Positions 32,990 to 41,708 of a stretch of 42,930 bases of DNA are shown here, in pieces. A program made the position numbers and the translations under genes. The DNA lies in contig CAMDHY010000025.1 in assembly GCA_945898215.1 (NCBI GenBank), positions 1-42,930 of the forward strand. Reading direction: 5' to 3'. How positions within the stretch are numbered: the first letter of the stretch is position 1; every line of letters begins with the position of its first letter. Below the pieces are notes generated by a model. That model saw only the letters and a list, made by a program, of their open reading frames with translations, was not told where the DNA came from and searched no databases. This DNA is from Pseudoxanthobacter soli DSM 19599. GTDB taxonomy: Bacteria > Pseudomonadota > Alphaproteobacteria > Rhizobiales > Segnochrobactraceae.

Positions 32990-33523
32990 ATGGCGAACCT
33001 GTGGTGGGACCCGTCGGCCTGGCCGATGTCGTGGTGGCCGATGTCGTGGTGGCCAGCCGGGCCGCCGCCGCTGATCGACGCCGCCGCTGCCGCCGACGCC
33101 CCGGCGCTTGCCGAGATCCACGCCGCCTGCTTCGCCCGCGGCTGGAGCGAGGCCGAGCTCGAGGCCCTCGTCGCAGACCCGGCGGTCGACGCGCTGGTGG
33201 CGCGGCGGGCGAGCCCGTTCGGCACCCGCCGGCCCGTCGGCTTCGCCCTCTGCCGCCGTGCCGGCGAGGAGGCGGAGGTGCTGACGGTCGCCGTCTCGCC
33301 GCACTGGCGCGGCCGCGGCGTCGCCACCGAGCTCACCGAGACGCTGCTGCGCCGGCTCTATGCCGAGCGCGTCGCGGCGGTGTTCCTCGAGGTCGACGCG
33401 GGCAACGTTCCGGCGCTGGCGCTCTACCGTCGCCTGCGCTTCCACCAGGTCGGCGAGCGGCGCGGCTACTATGCCGGATCGGGCGGCGGCCACGCGCTTG
33501 TCATGCGCTGCGATCTCCTTTAG
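32990..33523 (+). CDS. rimI: Ribosomal-protein-alanine N-acetyltransferase (GNAT)
   Basis: Encodes 177 residues, about 20 more than typical RimI. The GNAT core has E-V-L-T-V-A-V-S-P-H-W-R-G-R-G-V-A-T-E-L (the acetyl-CoA pyrophosphate loop with R-G-x-G-x-A) and F-L-E-V-D-A-G-N-V-P-A-L-A-L-Y-R-R-L-R-F. Expected role is N-terminal acetylation of ribosomal protein S18 (classic RimI) or other proteins. The N-terminus is odd: W-W-D-P-S-A-W-P-M-S-W-W-P-M-S-W-W-P, a Trp-rich stretch produced by a 15-base tandem repeat. A similar but unrepeated W-rich start may exist in relatives. The ATG is three bases after tsaB. Confidence 0.92.
   Translation: MANLWWDPSAWPMSWWPMSWWPAGPPPLIDAAAAADAPALAEIHAACFARGWSEAELEALVADPAVDALVARRASPFGTRRPVGFALCRRAGEEAEVLTVAVSPHWRGRGVATELTETLLRRLYAERVAAVFLEVDAGNVPALALYRRLRFHQVGERRGYYAGSGGGHALVMRCDLL
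33020..33054 (+). repeat. 15-base tandem repeat (2.3 copies) in the rimI 5' end
   Basis: TGGCCGATGTCGTGG is repeated perfectly at 33020-33034 and 33035-33049, with a partial third copy (TGGCC) to 33054. Each unit encodes W-P-M-S-W in frame. Confidence 0.9.
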
Positions 33524-33616
33524 GCCCAACCCAGGCGGGGAGAAACGCCCGCGAGCCGATCGCGGCGACGACCCACCTGTTTCATGCCGGCCGATGATCG
33601 CAACGGACGCGAACAC

Positions 33617-34072
33617 GTGAGCGATACGCAGTACTCCAAGCCCCCCGCTGAGCAGCCTCTCGAAGAGGTGTGCGTCGCCAAGGGCATGCGGATGACCGAC
33701 CAGCGTCGTGTCATCGCCCGCGTGCTGCAGTCGGCGATCGACCACCCCGACGTCGAGGAGCTGCATCGGCGCGCCAACGCGATCGACAACCGCATCTCGA
33801 TCTCCACCGTCTACCGGACGGTGAAGCTGTTCGAGGACGCCGGCATCATCGAGCGCCATGACTTCCGTGACGGCCGCTCGCGCTACGAGACGGTCAACGA
33901 CGAACATCACGATCATCTGATCGACGTGCGCTCGGGCGAGGTCATCGAGTTCCGCAGCGCCGACATCGAGCGGCTGCAGGAGCTGATCGCCCGCGAGCTC
34001 GGCTTCCAGCTCGTCGGCCACCGCCTCGAGCTCTATGCCGTGCCGCTCGGCGAAGACAAGAGACACCGGTGA
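33617..34072 (+). CDS. fur: Fur-family metalloregulator (rhizobial Fur/Mur type)
   Basis: Encodes 151 residues. The winged helix (G-M-R-M-T-D-Q-R-R-V-I-A-R-V-L, then S-I-S-T-V-Y-R-T-V-K-L-F-E) is followed by H-D-F-R-D-G-R-S-R-Y-E and the metal-binding D-E-H-H-D-H-L-I-D. C-x-x-C zinc motifs are absent. This is close to the rhizobial Fur homologue known as Mur, which responds to manganese and represses Mn-uptake genes. The GTG at 33617 fits the usual N-terminal length; an ATG at 33584 is possible, and neither has a strong ribosome-binding site. The stop overlaps the plsC start (GTGA). Confidence 0.94.
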   Translation: MSDTQYSKPPAEQPLEEVCVAKGMRMTDQRRVIARVLQSAIDHPDVEELHRRANAIDNRISISTVYRTVKLFEDAGIIERHDFRDGRSRYETVNDEHHDHLIDVRSGEVIEFRSADIERLQELIARELGFQLVGHRLELYAVPLGEDKRHR

Positions 34073-34893
34073 GCCGCGCCCTCGGCGTCGTCCGGGCGGT
34101 CGGCACGATCGCCGGCCTCGCGGTGACGACCGCCGTGCTGTTTCCCGCCCAGTGGGTGCTGCTGAAGCGCGGTTCGCTCAGGGCCGGCGTCCCGCCGTGG
34201 TGGTGGCACCGCACCGCCGTGCGCCTGCTCGGCCTCAGGGTCGAGACGCGTGGCATCCCGGCGCCGCAGCGGCCGCTGCTCATCGTCGCCAACCACGTCT
34301 CCTGGCTCGACATCCTCGTGCTCGGCTCGCTGATGCCGCTCTCCTTCGTCGCCAAGGCGGAGGTGGCCTCCTGGCCGGTGTTCGGCTTTCTCGCCCGCAT
34401 GCAGCGGACGGTGTTCGTCGACCGCACCCGTCGCACCGCGACGCGCGGCGTCGCCGACGACATCGCGGCGAGGCTGCGGCAGGGCGACCCGATGGTGCTG
34501 TTCGCCGAAGGCACGACGTCGAACGGTGCCGAGGTGCTGCCGTTCCGCTCGGCGCTGCTCGGCGCCGCCCGTCACGCGCTCACCGGCGACGGCCTGCCGG
34601 CGATGGTGCAGCCCGTCTCGATCGCCTACACCCGCCGCAACGGCCTGCCGCTCGGGCGGCGCGGACGCACGGCGATCGCCTGGTACGGCGACATGGAGAT
34701 CGCCGGCCACCTTTGGGGCGTCCTCACCGACGGGGCGATCGACGCCGTCGTCAGCTTCGGCGAGCCGATCGCCTTCCGCCCTGACGGCGACCGCAAGCAC
34801 GTCACGGCCACGGCGGAGGCGGCGGTCCGGGCGATGACGGCGGCGGCCCTCGCCGGGCGCCCGCAGCCGACGGTTGCGCCGGCCGGCCGATAG
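34069..34893 (+). CDS. plsC: 1-acyl-sn-glycerol-3-phosphate acyltransferase
   Basis: Encodes 274 residues. Acyltransferase motifs in order: N-H-V-S-W-L-D (the catalytic H-x4-D), F-V-D-R-T-R-R, F-A-E-G-T-T-S-N-G and a V-Q-P-V-S-I region. A hydrophobic segment near residues 8-28 anchors it to the inner membrane. It converts lysophosphatidic acid to phosphatidic acid in phospholipid synthesis; in rhizobia related genes also serve ornithine-lipid synthesis, which cannot be excluded. GTG start overlaps the fur stop by four bases, consistent with coupled translation. Confidence 0.93.
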   Translation: MSRALGVVRAVGTIAGLAVTTAVLFPAQWVLLKRGSLRAGVPPWWWHRTAVRLLGLRVETRGIPAPQRPLLIVANHVSWLDILVLGSLMPLSFVAKAEVASWPVFGFLARMQRTVFVDRTRRTATRGVADDIAARLRQGDPMVLFAEGTTSNGAEVLPFRSALLGAARHALTGDGLPAMVQPVSIAYTRRNGLPLGRRGRTAIAWYGDMEIAGHLWGVLTDGAIDAVVSFGEPIAFRPDGDRKHVTATAEAAVRAMTAAALAGRPQPTVAPAGR

Positions 34894-35007
34894 GCGCCGG
34901 GTGTTGCCCCGCCGCTATTCTCAAGCGGTCCGAAACCGGCTACAGCACGGACGGGTTCGGTGGCGGTTCGGCGCCGCCGCTGGGCGACGGTTCTCCCGGG
35001 CGTGCCG

Positions 35008-36438
35008 ATGTCCACGGCGCCCCCGCGACAGCGTCGCCGGGACCCTCGGTTGAGGAGCGGCGTGCGCAGCGTCTACGTCAAGACCTACGGTTGCCAGATG
35101 AACGTCTACGATTCCGATCGTATGGCGGACGCGCTGGCGCCCGAGGGCTACCGGCCGGTCGACAGCCCCGACGCGGCCGACCTCGTCATCCTCAACACCT
35201 GCCACATCCGCGAGAAGGCGGCCGAGAAGGTCTATTCCGAGCTCGGCCGGCTGCGCCTCCTCAAGGAGCGCGCCGCCCGCGAAGGCCGCACCATGACGAT
35301 CGGCGTCGCCGGCTGCGTCGCCCAGGCCGAGGGCCGGGAGATCATCGCCCGCGCCCCTGTGGTCGACCTCGTCGTCGGGCCGCAGACCTATCACCGCCTG
35401 CCCGAACTCGTCGCCCGCGCCCGCCGCGGCGAGAAGGCGGTCGACGCGGAGTTTCCTGCCGAGGACAAGTTCGCCCACCTGCCGGCCGCCGAGCGGCGCC
35501 AGACCATCGCCCGCGGCGTTACCGCCTTCCTCACCGTGCAGGAGGGCTGCGACAAGTTCTGCTCGTTCTGCGTCGTCCCCTACACCCGCGGCAGCGAGAC
35601 CTCGCGGCCGGTCGCGGCGATCGTCGCCGAGGCCGCGGGGCTTGCGGAGGCCGGCGTGCGCGAGGTGACGCTGCTCGGCCAGAACGTCAACGCCTATCAC
35701 GGCGCCGGACCGGACGGCCGCGACTGGGGTCTCGGCGACCTCCTGTTCCGCCTCGCCGCCATCCCCGGCCTCGACCGGCTGCGCTACACCACCAGCCATC
35801 CGCGCGACATGGACGACGCCCTGATCGCCGCCCACCGCGATCTGCCCGCCCTGATGCCCTACCTGCACCTGCCGGTGCAGTCCGGGTCCGACCGCATTCT
35901 GGCCGCGATGAACCGGCGCCACACGGCCGCTGAATATCTCACTCTCGTCGAGCGCATCCGTCGCGCCCGGCCGGACATCGCGCTCTCCGGCGACTTCATC
36001 GTCGGCTTCCCCGGCGAGACGGAGGACGACTTCCGGGCGACCCTCGCCCTCGTCGAGGCCATCGGCTATGCCTCTGCCTTCTCCTTCAAGTACAGCCCGC
36101 GCCCCGGCACGCCGGCGGCGGATCTGTCCGCGCAGGTGCCGGAGGCCGAGAAGGCCGAGCGCCTCGCCCGCCTGCAGGCGCTCATCGCCGCGCAGTTCGC
36201 CGCCTTCAACACCGCCACCGTCGGCCTCACCGTGCCGGTGCTGTTCGAGAAGCCCGGCCGTCGTCCGGGCCAGCTCGTCGGCCGCTCGCCATGGCTGCAG
36301 GCGGTGCACGTCGACGTCAGCGAGACCACCGCCCGCATCGGCGCCATCGCGCCGGTGACGATCACCGCGACGAGCACCAACAGCCTGGCGGGTCGCCTGG
36401 CCGACGGCGCGGACCGCCAGACCGAGGATGCCGCGTGA
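35008..36438 (+). CDS. miaB: tRNA-2-methylthio-N6-dimethylallyladenosine synthase
   Basis: Encodes 476 residues. The methylthiotransferase N-terminal domain holds its three cluster cysteines C29 (Y-G-C-Q-M-N), C65 (N-T-C-H-I-R-E) and C103 (A-G-C-V-A-Q). The radical-SAM domain has C181-x3-C185-x2-C188, and a C-terminal TRAM domain follows. MiaB adds the methylthio group to i6A37 of tRNAs. Start: ATG at 35008 gives an N-terminus of typical length; GTG at 35062 has a better GAGGAG but short spacing; a GTG at 34960 looks too early. The stop overlaps phoH by GTGA. Confidence 0.96.
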   Translation: MSTAPPRQRRRDPRLRSGVRSVYVKTYGCQMNVYDSDRMADALAPEGYRPVDSPDAADLVILNTCHIREKAAEKVYSELGRLRLLKERAAREGRTMTIGVAGCVAQAEGREIIARAPVVDLVVGPQTYHRLPELVARARRGEKAVDAEFPAEDKFAHLPAAERRQTIARGVTAFLTVQEGCDKFCSFCVVPYTRGSETSRPVAAIVAEAAGLAEAGVREVTLLGQNVNAYHGAGPDGRDWGLGDLLFRLAAIPGLDRLRYTTSHPRDMDDALIAAHRDLPALMPYLHLPVQSGSDRILAAMNRRHTAAEYLTLVERIRRARPDIALSGDFIVGFPGETEDDFRATLALVEAIGYASAFSFKYSPRPGTPAADLSAQVPEAEKAERLARLQALIAAQFAAFNTATVGLTVPVLFEKPGRRPGQLVGRSPWLQAVHVDVSETTARIGAIAPVTITATSTNSLAGRLADGADRQTEDAA

Positions 36439-37499
36439 GTGCAGACCGCACGCTTCCCCCGGCCGCGCCGCGGCTGGTGCCGGCCTCCGACATCACCCAT
36501 GCCGTGCTCGCCTTCGACGACAACCGCATCGTCGGCGAGCTGTTCGGCCAGTTCGACCAGAACCTCGCGCTGATCGAGGCGCGGCTCGGCGTCGAGGCGG
36601 TGGCGCGCGGCAACCAGGTGACGATCAAGGGCCCGCACGACGCCTGCGAGCAGGCCCGCCACGTGCTGGAGACTCTCTACCAGCGCCTGCAGCAGGGCGC
36701 CGAGCTGCACCCGGCCGACGTCGAGGGCGCGATCCGCCTCGCCGTCGCCGATGTCGCGCAATTGAACCTGCCGACACTCGAGCCGAAGACGCGAATGTCC
36801 TATTCGCAGGTGTCGACGCGCCGGCGCACCGTCGTCGCCCGCACCCCCGCCCAGGACGCCTACCTGCGCGCGATGGACCGCGCCGACCTCGTCTTCGGGC
36901 TCGGCCCGGCCGGCACCGGCAAGACCTTCCTCGCCGTCGCCTACGCCGCCGCCCTGATCGAGCGCGGCGACGCCGCCCGCCTGGTGCTGTCGCGCCCGGC
37001 GGTGGAGGCGGGCGAGCGCCTCGGCTTCCTGCCCGGCGACATGCGCGAGAAGGTCGACCCCTATCTCCGGCCGCTCTACGACGCCCTCTACGAGATGATG
37101 CCGCCTGAAAAGGTCGAGCGCGGCCTCGCCTCCGGCATGATCGAGGTGGCGCCGCTCGCCTTCATGCGTGGCCGCACCCTGCAGAACGCCATCGTGCTGC
37201 TCGACGAGGCGCAGAACTGCACGTCCATGCAGATGAAGATGTTCCTGACGCGCCTCGGCGAGAATTCGAAGATGATCGTCAACGGCGACTCCAGCCAGAT
37301 CGATCTGCCGCCGGGGCAGGTGTCGGGCCTCGCCGAGGCGGCCGACCTGCTCACCGGTGTCGAGGGCGTGGCGATAGTGCGCTTCACTGCCGCCGACGTT
37401 GTCCGCCACCCGCTCGTCGCCCGCATCGTCTCCGCCTACGACCGGGCGGGCGCCGTCCGCTCGGCCGAGCGCGGCCACGGCCCGCCGCCGTCCTCGTGA
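36435..37499 (+). CDS. phoH: PhoH-like ATPase
   Basis: Encodes 354 residues. The P-loop G-P-A-G-T-G-K-T (157-164), [11 protein letters not shown]-x-L-G-F-L-P-G-D, Walker [10 protein letters not shown] and N-G-D-S-S-Q-I-D define PhoH. An N-terminal KH-like segment precedes the ATPase. PhoH/PhoL genes are almost always beside ybeY and miaB in Proteobacteria, and the protein is thought to act in RNA metabolism or ribosome biogenesis with YbeY. The GTG start overlaps miaB and the stop overlaps ybeY, both through GTGA, so the three are probably translated in tandem. Confidence 0.95.
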   Translation: MSADRTLPPAAPRLVPASDITHAVLAFDDNRIVGELFGQFDQNLALIEARLGVEAVARGNQVTIKGPHDACEQARHVLETLYQRLQQGAELHPADVEGAIRLAVADVAQLNLPTLEPKTRMSYSQVSTRRRTVVARTPAQDAYLRAMDRADLVFGLGPAGTGKTFLAVAYAAALIERGDAARLVLSRPAVEAGERLGFLPGDMREKVDPYLRPLYDALYEMMPPEKVERGLASGMIEVAPLAFMRGRTLQNAIVLLDEAQNCTSMQMKMFLTRLGENSKMIVNGDSSQIDLPPGQVSGLAEAADLLTGVEGVAIVRFTAADVVRHPLVARIVSAYDRAGAVRSAERGHGPPPSS

Positions 37500-38032
37500 C
37501 CGCCGCGTCGCAGAGCGCGGCGGCCGGCGCGGCCGCCTCTCCGGACATCGCCGTGGACGTGGTGGTGGAGGCCGACGGCTGGCCCGCGGAAGCGGATCTC
37601 CTCGTCCTCGTCGAGGCCGCGGTCGCCGCCGCGGCGGTGCGCGCCGAGGCCGGCGCCATCGGCGACGGGCCGGCCGAGGTGGTCGTCGCCTTCGCCGACG
37701 ATGCCCGCGTCCGCGACCTCAACCGCGACTTCCGCGGCAAGGACAGCCCGACCAACGTGCTCTCCTTCCCGGCGCCGGACGACCTGCCGGGTCCGGGGCC
37801 GCGCGCCCTCGGCGACGTGATTCTGGCGCGCGAGACTGTCGCCGCGGAGGCGGCCGCGGAGGGCAAGACGCTCGAAAATCACGTCCGTCATTTGGTCGTG
37901 CACGGATTCCTGCATCTCTTGGGTTATGATCACGAGACGGACGCGGAAGCCGAGCGGATGGAGCGCCTCGAGACCGAGGTGCTGGCGTCGCTCGGCGTCC
38001 CCGACCCCTATGGAAGCACGGAGGCGGATTGA
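37496..38032 (+). CDS. ybeY: Endoribonuclease YbeY (rRNA maturation factor)
   Basis: Encodes 178 residues. The zinc motif H136-G-F-L-H140-L-L-G-Y-D-H146 is intact, and the conserved R-D-L-N-R-D-F-R-G-K-D-S-P-T-N-V-L-S-F-P substrate segment precedes it. YbeY acts in 16S rRNA 3'-end processing and ribosome quality control. GTG start overlapping phoH. An Ala-rich N-terminal extension of ~15 residues is likely disordered. It is followed after 72 bases by the CorC-type gene. Confidence 0.95.
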   Translation: MTAASQSAAAGAAASPDIAVDVVVEADGWPAEADLLVLVEAAVAAAAVRAEAGAIGDGPAEVVVAFADDARVRDLNRDFRGKDSPTNVLSFPAPDDLPGPGPRALGDVILARETVAAEAAAEGKTLENHVRHLVVHGFLHLLGYDHETDAEAERMERLETEVLASLGVPDPYGSTEAD

Positions 38033-38104
38033 GATGCCGGCGGCGGCACGGGGGCGAGGCATTCGGCCGATACCCTGCGACCACCCGGCGGATCGTAAAG
38101 AGGC

Positions 38105-39199
38105 ATGACGGAAGACCCTTCGAGTAGCGCCGCGACCGGTACGCCGGTCGAGACGGGCGCACCCCCGCCGCCCGCCCCTCCGGCGGGCGCGGCCTCCGAC
38201 CAGCCGGCCCGCCGCGACGGCTGGCTCGCCCGGCTGCGGTCGGCCTTGGCGCGCCGTGGTGGCGGCTCGCTGCGCGAGGACCTCGCGAGCGCGCTTGCCG
38301 ACGACCTCGGCGATCCCACCACCTTCACGCCGCGCGAGCGGGTGCTGCTGCAGAACATCCTGAGGCTGCGCGAGGTGCGCGTCGACGACGTCATGGTGCC
38401 GCGCGCCGACATCCAGGCGGTTGAGGCGGCGACGCCGCTCGCCGATCTGCTGGCGACCTTCAGCGATTCCGGCCACTCGCGCCTGCCGGTCTATCGCGAG
38501 ACCCTCGACGACCCGATCGGCATGGTGCTGATCAAGGACGTGACGGCGCAGCTCTTCGCAGCCGCCGCCATCCCCTCCGAGCCGACGGCCGAAGGCGCCC
38601 CGGGGGGAGCGCGCTACGACCTGTCGCGGGTGGACCTGTCCCGCCCGCTGTCGGCGACGAAGCTGGTGCGGCCGGTCCTGTTCGTGCCGCCCTCTATGCC
38701 GGCCACCGACCTGATGGCGAAGATGCAGTCGGCGCGCGTGCAGATGGCGCTCGTCATCGACGAGTACGGCGGCACCGACGGGCTCGTCTCGCTCGAGGAC
38801 CTTGTCGAGACCGTCGTCGGCGACATCGAGGACGAGCACGACGTCGACGACGACGAGGCGACGATCACGCCCTCCGGCGAGGGCGCCTGGATCGCCGACG
38901 CCCGCGTCGACCTCGACGCCGTGCAGGCGGCGATCGGCCCCGACTTCGATCCGGGCGAGATGTCCGAGGAGGTCGATACCATCGGCGGCCTGGTGTTCGC
39001 CATCCTCGGCCGCATCCCGGTGCGCGGCGAACTGATCTCGCCGCAGGCGCTGCCGGGCTTCGAGTTCGAGGTGCTCGACGCCGACACGCGCCGCATCCGC
39101 CGCCTGAAGATCGCCCGGCGCCGGCCCGACGGCCGCTCCGATGCGCGCCGCCGCGGTGGCCGCCGCGGCAGTGACGTGCCCGCGCCGGCCGAGGCGTGA
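38105..39199 (+). CDS. corC: CorC/HlyC-type CBS-domain protein
   Basis: Encodes 364 residues with no transmembrane domain. A Pro-rich N-terminal tail leads into a CBS pair (V-D-D-V-M-V-P-R-A-D-I near 97, then S-R-L-P-V-Y, and V-I-D-E-Y-G-G-T-D-G-L-V-S-L-E-D) and a CorC_HlyC domain (G-G-L-V-F-A-I-L-G-R-I-P-V-R-G-E-L). The end is Arg-rich. Family members are linked to magnesium/cobalt efflux and to CNNM-type partners; one membrane CNNM protein is encoded at 5137. Position between ybeY and lnt is conserved across Proteobacteria. An ~27-residue insert rich in Ala/Pro/Gly separates the two CBS repeats. The stop overlaps lnt (GTGA). Confidence 0.94.
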   Translation: MTEDPSSSAATGTPVETGAPPPPAPPAGAASDQPARRDGWLARLRSALARRGGGSLREDLASALADDLGDPTTFTPRERVLLQNILRLREVRVDDVMVPRADIQAVEAATPLADLLATFSDSGHSRLPVYRETLDDPIGMVLIKDVTAQLFAAAAIPSEPTAEGAPGGARYDLSRVDLSRPLSATKLVRPVLFVPPSMPATDLMAKMQSARVQMALVIDEYGGTDGLVSLEDLVETVVGDIEDEHDVDDDEATITPSGEGAWIADARVDLDAVQAAIGPDFDPGEMSEEVDTIGGLVFAILGRIPVRGELISPQALPGFEFEVLDADTRRIRRLKIARRRPDGRSDARRRGGRRGSDVPAPAEA

Positions 39200-40839
39200 C
39201 GCCGACGCCGCCGGCCGCAGCGTCGGACCGGCTCGCCGTCGCCGACGCGGGGCGGCTCGCGACGCGTCTCGCCGCCCGTCCCGCCGCCGTCCGCTTCACG
39301 GTGGCAGCCATCGCCGGGGCCGCGACGGCGCTCGCCCAGGCCCCGTTCGACCTGCTTCCGATCCTGCTGCTGGCGCTGCCGGCGCTGGTGGTGTCGCTCG
39401 ACGCCGCCCTGATCGCCGCCCCCGCCGGCGTCCGGCGGCTCAGGGCCGCCGCCGCGGTCGGCTGGTGGTTCGGCTTCGGCGCCCTGTTCGCCGGTCTGTG
39501 GTGGGTCGGCGCCGCCTTCCTGGTGGAGGCGGAGACCTTCGCCTGGGCGCTGCCGTTCGCCGTGACGGCGTTGCCGGCGGGGCTCGCGCTGTTCTACGCG
39601 CTCGCGACGATGCTCGCCTCGCTCGCCTGGTGGCCGGGGGCACCCCGCGTGCTCTCGCTCGCGGTGGCGATCGGGCTTGCCGAATGGCTGCGCGGCCACG
39701 TGCTCACCGGCTTTCCCTGGAACGGCCTCGGCACGGCCTTCGCCGCCGGCGATGCCCTCATGCAGTCCGCCGCCCTCGTCGGCGCCTACGGCCTCGCGCC
39801 GCTGACGGTCGCGATCTTCGCCACACCCGCCGCCTTCCTCGGCCCTTCCGGCACGCTGCGCGGAGCGGTTGCCCTCGCCGTGGTGGCGGCGGCCGGCTTC
39901 GGTGGTCTGGCGCTGTGGGGCCACCAGCGGCTGGCCGCGGCCACCGCGGGCGAGGTGCCGGGGCTCGCGCTGCGCATCGTCCAGCCGGCGATCGACCAGA
40001 GCGAAAAGTGGGTGCCGGAGAACCGCTGGATGATCTTCGACACCCTGCTCGGGCTGACCGGCGCGCCGCCGCCGCCGCCGGGGGTGACGCGGCTCGCGAT
40101 CTGGCCGGAGTCCTCCGTGCCCTTCCTGCTCGAGCGCTCGCCGCTGGCGCTGCAGTCGGTGACGGCGGCACTGCCGCCGGGCGGCTGGCTGATCGCCGGG
40201 GCGGGGCGTGCCGGCGTCGATCCCACCGCCCCCGACGCCGCCCCGCCGATCTACAACTCCGTGCTGGCGATCGACGGGACCGGGGCGACGCGGGCCTTCT
40301 ACGACAAGGTCAAGCTCGTCCCGTTCGGCGAGTTCCTGCCCTTCCAGGACGTCCTCGGCCGCCTCGGCATCGTCCCCGTGGCCTATCTTCCCGGCGGTTT
40401 CGCCGCCGGCTCGAGCCGCGCGCCGATGGCGCTCGGCGGCGTCATTCCACCCTTCGTGCCGCTCGTCTGCTACGAGGCGATCTTCGCAGGCCAGGTGCTC
40501 ACCGGGGGGGCGCGGCCGGCGTGGATCCTCAACGTCACCAACGACGCCTGGTTCGGCGACACCCCCGGCCCCTACCAGCACTTCCGCCAGGCGCGGCTGC
40601 GCGCCGTCGAGGAAGGCCTGCCGCTGGTGCGCGCCGCCAACACGGGGGTCTCCGCAGTCGTCGACCCCTTTGGCCGCGTGCTTTCGTCGCTGCCGCTCGG
40701 CACCCGCGGCGTGCTCGAGGCGGGCCTGCCTGTCGCGGCGCCGCCCCCACCCTATGCGCGCACCGGCGACTGGCCCTTTCTCGTCGCGAGTGCAGTCGTC
40801 GCTGCGGCGCTGGCGAGCCGCCGTCTTCGCAAGCCCTGA
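39196..40839 (+). CDS. lnt: Apolipoprotein N-acyltransferase
   Basis: Encodes 547 residues. Six or so N-terminal membrane helices (within ~40-250) precede a periplasmic nitrilase-fold domain with the catalytic triad E305 (W-P-E-S-S), K371 (Y-D-K-V-K-L-V-P-F-G-E) and C425 (L-V-C-Y-E), spaced as in the E. coli enzyme. A final hydrophobic segment lies near the C-terminus. Lnt transfers the third acyl chain to the N-terminal Cys of lipoproteins. GTG start overlapping corC. Transcription of the next gene probably restarts from a promoter overlapping the lnt stop. Confidence 0.96.
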   Translation: MTPTPPAAASDRLAVADAGRLATRLAARPAAVRFTVAAIAGAATALAQAPFDLLPILLLALPALVVSLDAALIAAPAGVRRLRAAAAVGWWFGFGALFAGLWWVGAAFLVEAETFAWALPFAVTALPAGLALFYALATMLASLAWWPGAPRVLSLAVAIGLAEWLRGHVLTGFPWNGLGTAFAAGDALMQSAALVGAYGLAPLTVAIFATPAAFLGPSGTLRGAVALAVVAAAGFGGLALWGHQRLAAATAGEVPGLALRIVQPAIDQSEKWVPENRWMIFDTLLGLTGAPPPPPGVTRLAIWPESSVPFLLERSPLALQSVTAALPPGGWLIAGAGRAGVDPTAPDAAPPIYNSVLAIDGTGATRAFYDKVKLVPFGEFLPFQDVLGRLGIVPVAYLPGGFAAGSSRAPMALGGVIPPFVPLVCYEAIFAGQVLTGGARPAWILNVTNDAWFGDTPGPYQHFRQARLRAVEEGLPLVRAANTGVSAVVDPFGRVLSSLPLGTRGVLEAGLPVAAPPPPYARTGDWPFLVASAVVAAALASRRLRKP

Positions 40840-40869
40840 TTGACTTGCAGGGTCGACCGGGAACATTAT
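40840..40869 (+). promoter_or_regulatory. Promoter of the PraR-like regulator gene
   Basis: TTGACT (40840-40845) and CATTAT (40864-40869) are 18 bases apart, starting at the base after the lnt stop. This implies a leader of about 160 bases. The rest of the 195-base gap contains no visible gene. Confidence 0.5.
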
Positions 40870-41034
40870 CCCTTCGTCCGATGGTGGCCCCGCAACAGGA
40901 TAGGGGTCTTCGGAGGACGCCTGCTCGGCGAGGGGGGAGCGGGTCTGCGGGCCTAGAATAGGCGTCGGGACGGCAGGGTCGACTGCGTGCGTGTCGCGCG
41001 CGGTCTCTGCATGTATTCTGAGGATCTGTTCCAC

Positions 41035-41442
41035 ATGGCCAGCAAGAAGTCCCCCAACCCGATCGATACGCACGTCGGCAGTCGCGTGCGCATGCGCCGC
41101 ATGATGCTCGGGATGAGCCAGGAAAAGCTCGGGGAAAGCCTGGGAATCACTTTCCAGCAGATCCAGAAGTACGAGAAGGGCACCAACCGCATCGGGGCGA
41201 GCCGCCTCCAGCACATCGCCACGGTGATGCAGGTCCCGGTCGCCTACTTCTTCGAGGACGCGCCGACGACGCCGAGTGACACGCCCGCCGGCTTCGCCGA
41301 GGATCGCCCCGGCGCCTATGTGACGAGCTTCCTCACCTCCACCGAGGGTCTCGCGCTCAACCGCGCCTTCGTCCGCATCAAGAACCCGCAGGTGCGGCGG
41401 CGCATCGTCGATCTCGTCGAGTCGTTCGCCGACGCCGGCTGA
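41035..41442 (+). CDS. XRE/HTH regulator, PraR-like
   Basis: Encodes 135 residues. The helix-turn-helix (V-R-M-R-R-M-M-L-G-M-S-Q-E-K-L-G-E-S-L-G-I-T-F-Q-Q-I-Q-K-Y-E-K-G-T-N-R-I) is followed by V-P-V-A-Y-F-F-E-D-A and a less conserved C-terminal half. It closely resembles rhizobial PraR/PhrR-type regulators, which control quorum sensing, biofilm and surface genes in Rhizobium and often lie just upstream of metK. The ATG at 41035 has GAGGA about ten bases upstream; two earlier ATG/GTG-type starts would add 6-16 residues not usual for the family. Own promoter likely at 40840. Confidence 0.9.
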   Translation: MASKKSPNPIDTHVGSRVRMRRMMLGMSQEKLGESLGITFQQIQKYEKGTNRIGASRLQHIATVMQVPVAYFFEDAPTTPSDTPAGFAEDRPGAYVTSFLTSTEGLALNRAFVRIKNPQVRRRIVDLVESFADAG

Positions 41443-41480
41443 AGTCCCCTCTTCCGTCCAGCCTGTCTGTCCGTTCCCCC

Positions 41481-41498
41481 CGCCGGCCGAGGCCGGCG
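41481..41498 (+). terminator. Hairpin after the PraR-like gene
   Basis: CGCCGGC and GCCGGCG pair around a CGAG tetraloop (41481-41498), flanked by C- and G-runs that could extend the stem. There is no U-tract. Confidence 0.45.
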
Positions 41499-41557
41499 AC
41501 GGGGCGGTGTCGTCTGTGCGCCGGGCGGTTCGGGTGGGCGATCTGCCATCGCTGGGA

Positions 41558-41595
41558 GTTCAAGATATAAAGATAGCTTTATATCCGACTTGAAC
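41558..41595 (+). promoter_or_regulatory. AT-rich palindromic operator upstream of metK
   Basis: The inner palindrome GATATAAAG-ATAG-CTTTATATC (41564-41585) is perfect over 9-bp arms. Outer arms GTTCAAG (41558-41564) and CTTGAAC (41589-41595) are also perfect. It is by far the most AT-rich sequence of the region. A possible promoter (TTGAAC 41590-41595, 17 bases, TATTGG 41613-41618) overlaps its right arm, as expected for repression. It resembles, from memory, operators of ArsR-type SAH/SAM-responsive regulators of methionine genes. Confidence 0.75.
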
Positions 41596-41628
41596 GCCCC
41601 CCGCGGTTGATCTATTGGACGGGGGGCG
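41595..41628 (+). promoter_or_regulatory. Second inverted repeat in the metK leader
   Basis: CGCCCCCC (41595-41602) and GGGGGGCG (41621-41628) form an 8-bp stem with an 18-base loop. It could be a leader hairpin. The loop does not match the conserved cores of the SAM riboswitch classes I can recall. Confidence 0.35.
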
Positions 41629-41708
41629 CCGCGCGTGCGGTGCCCGTGTTTCGGCGCGCCGTCGGCGCGGCTCGAACGCCGTCAGCAATCGCGGGGGAGC
41701 TGCTCGCC

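Noticed and set aside
41443-41708. SAM riboswitch in the metK leader
   Set aside because: The palindromes are present, but I could not match the conserved cores of the SAM-I, SAM-II or SAM/SAH classes; the AT-rich palindrome looks like a protein operator.
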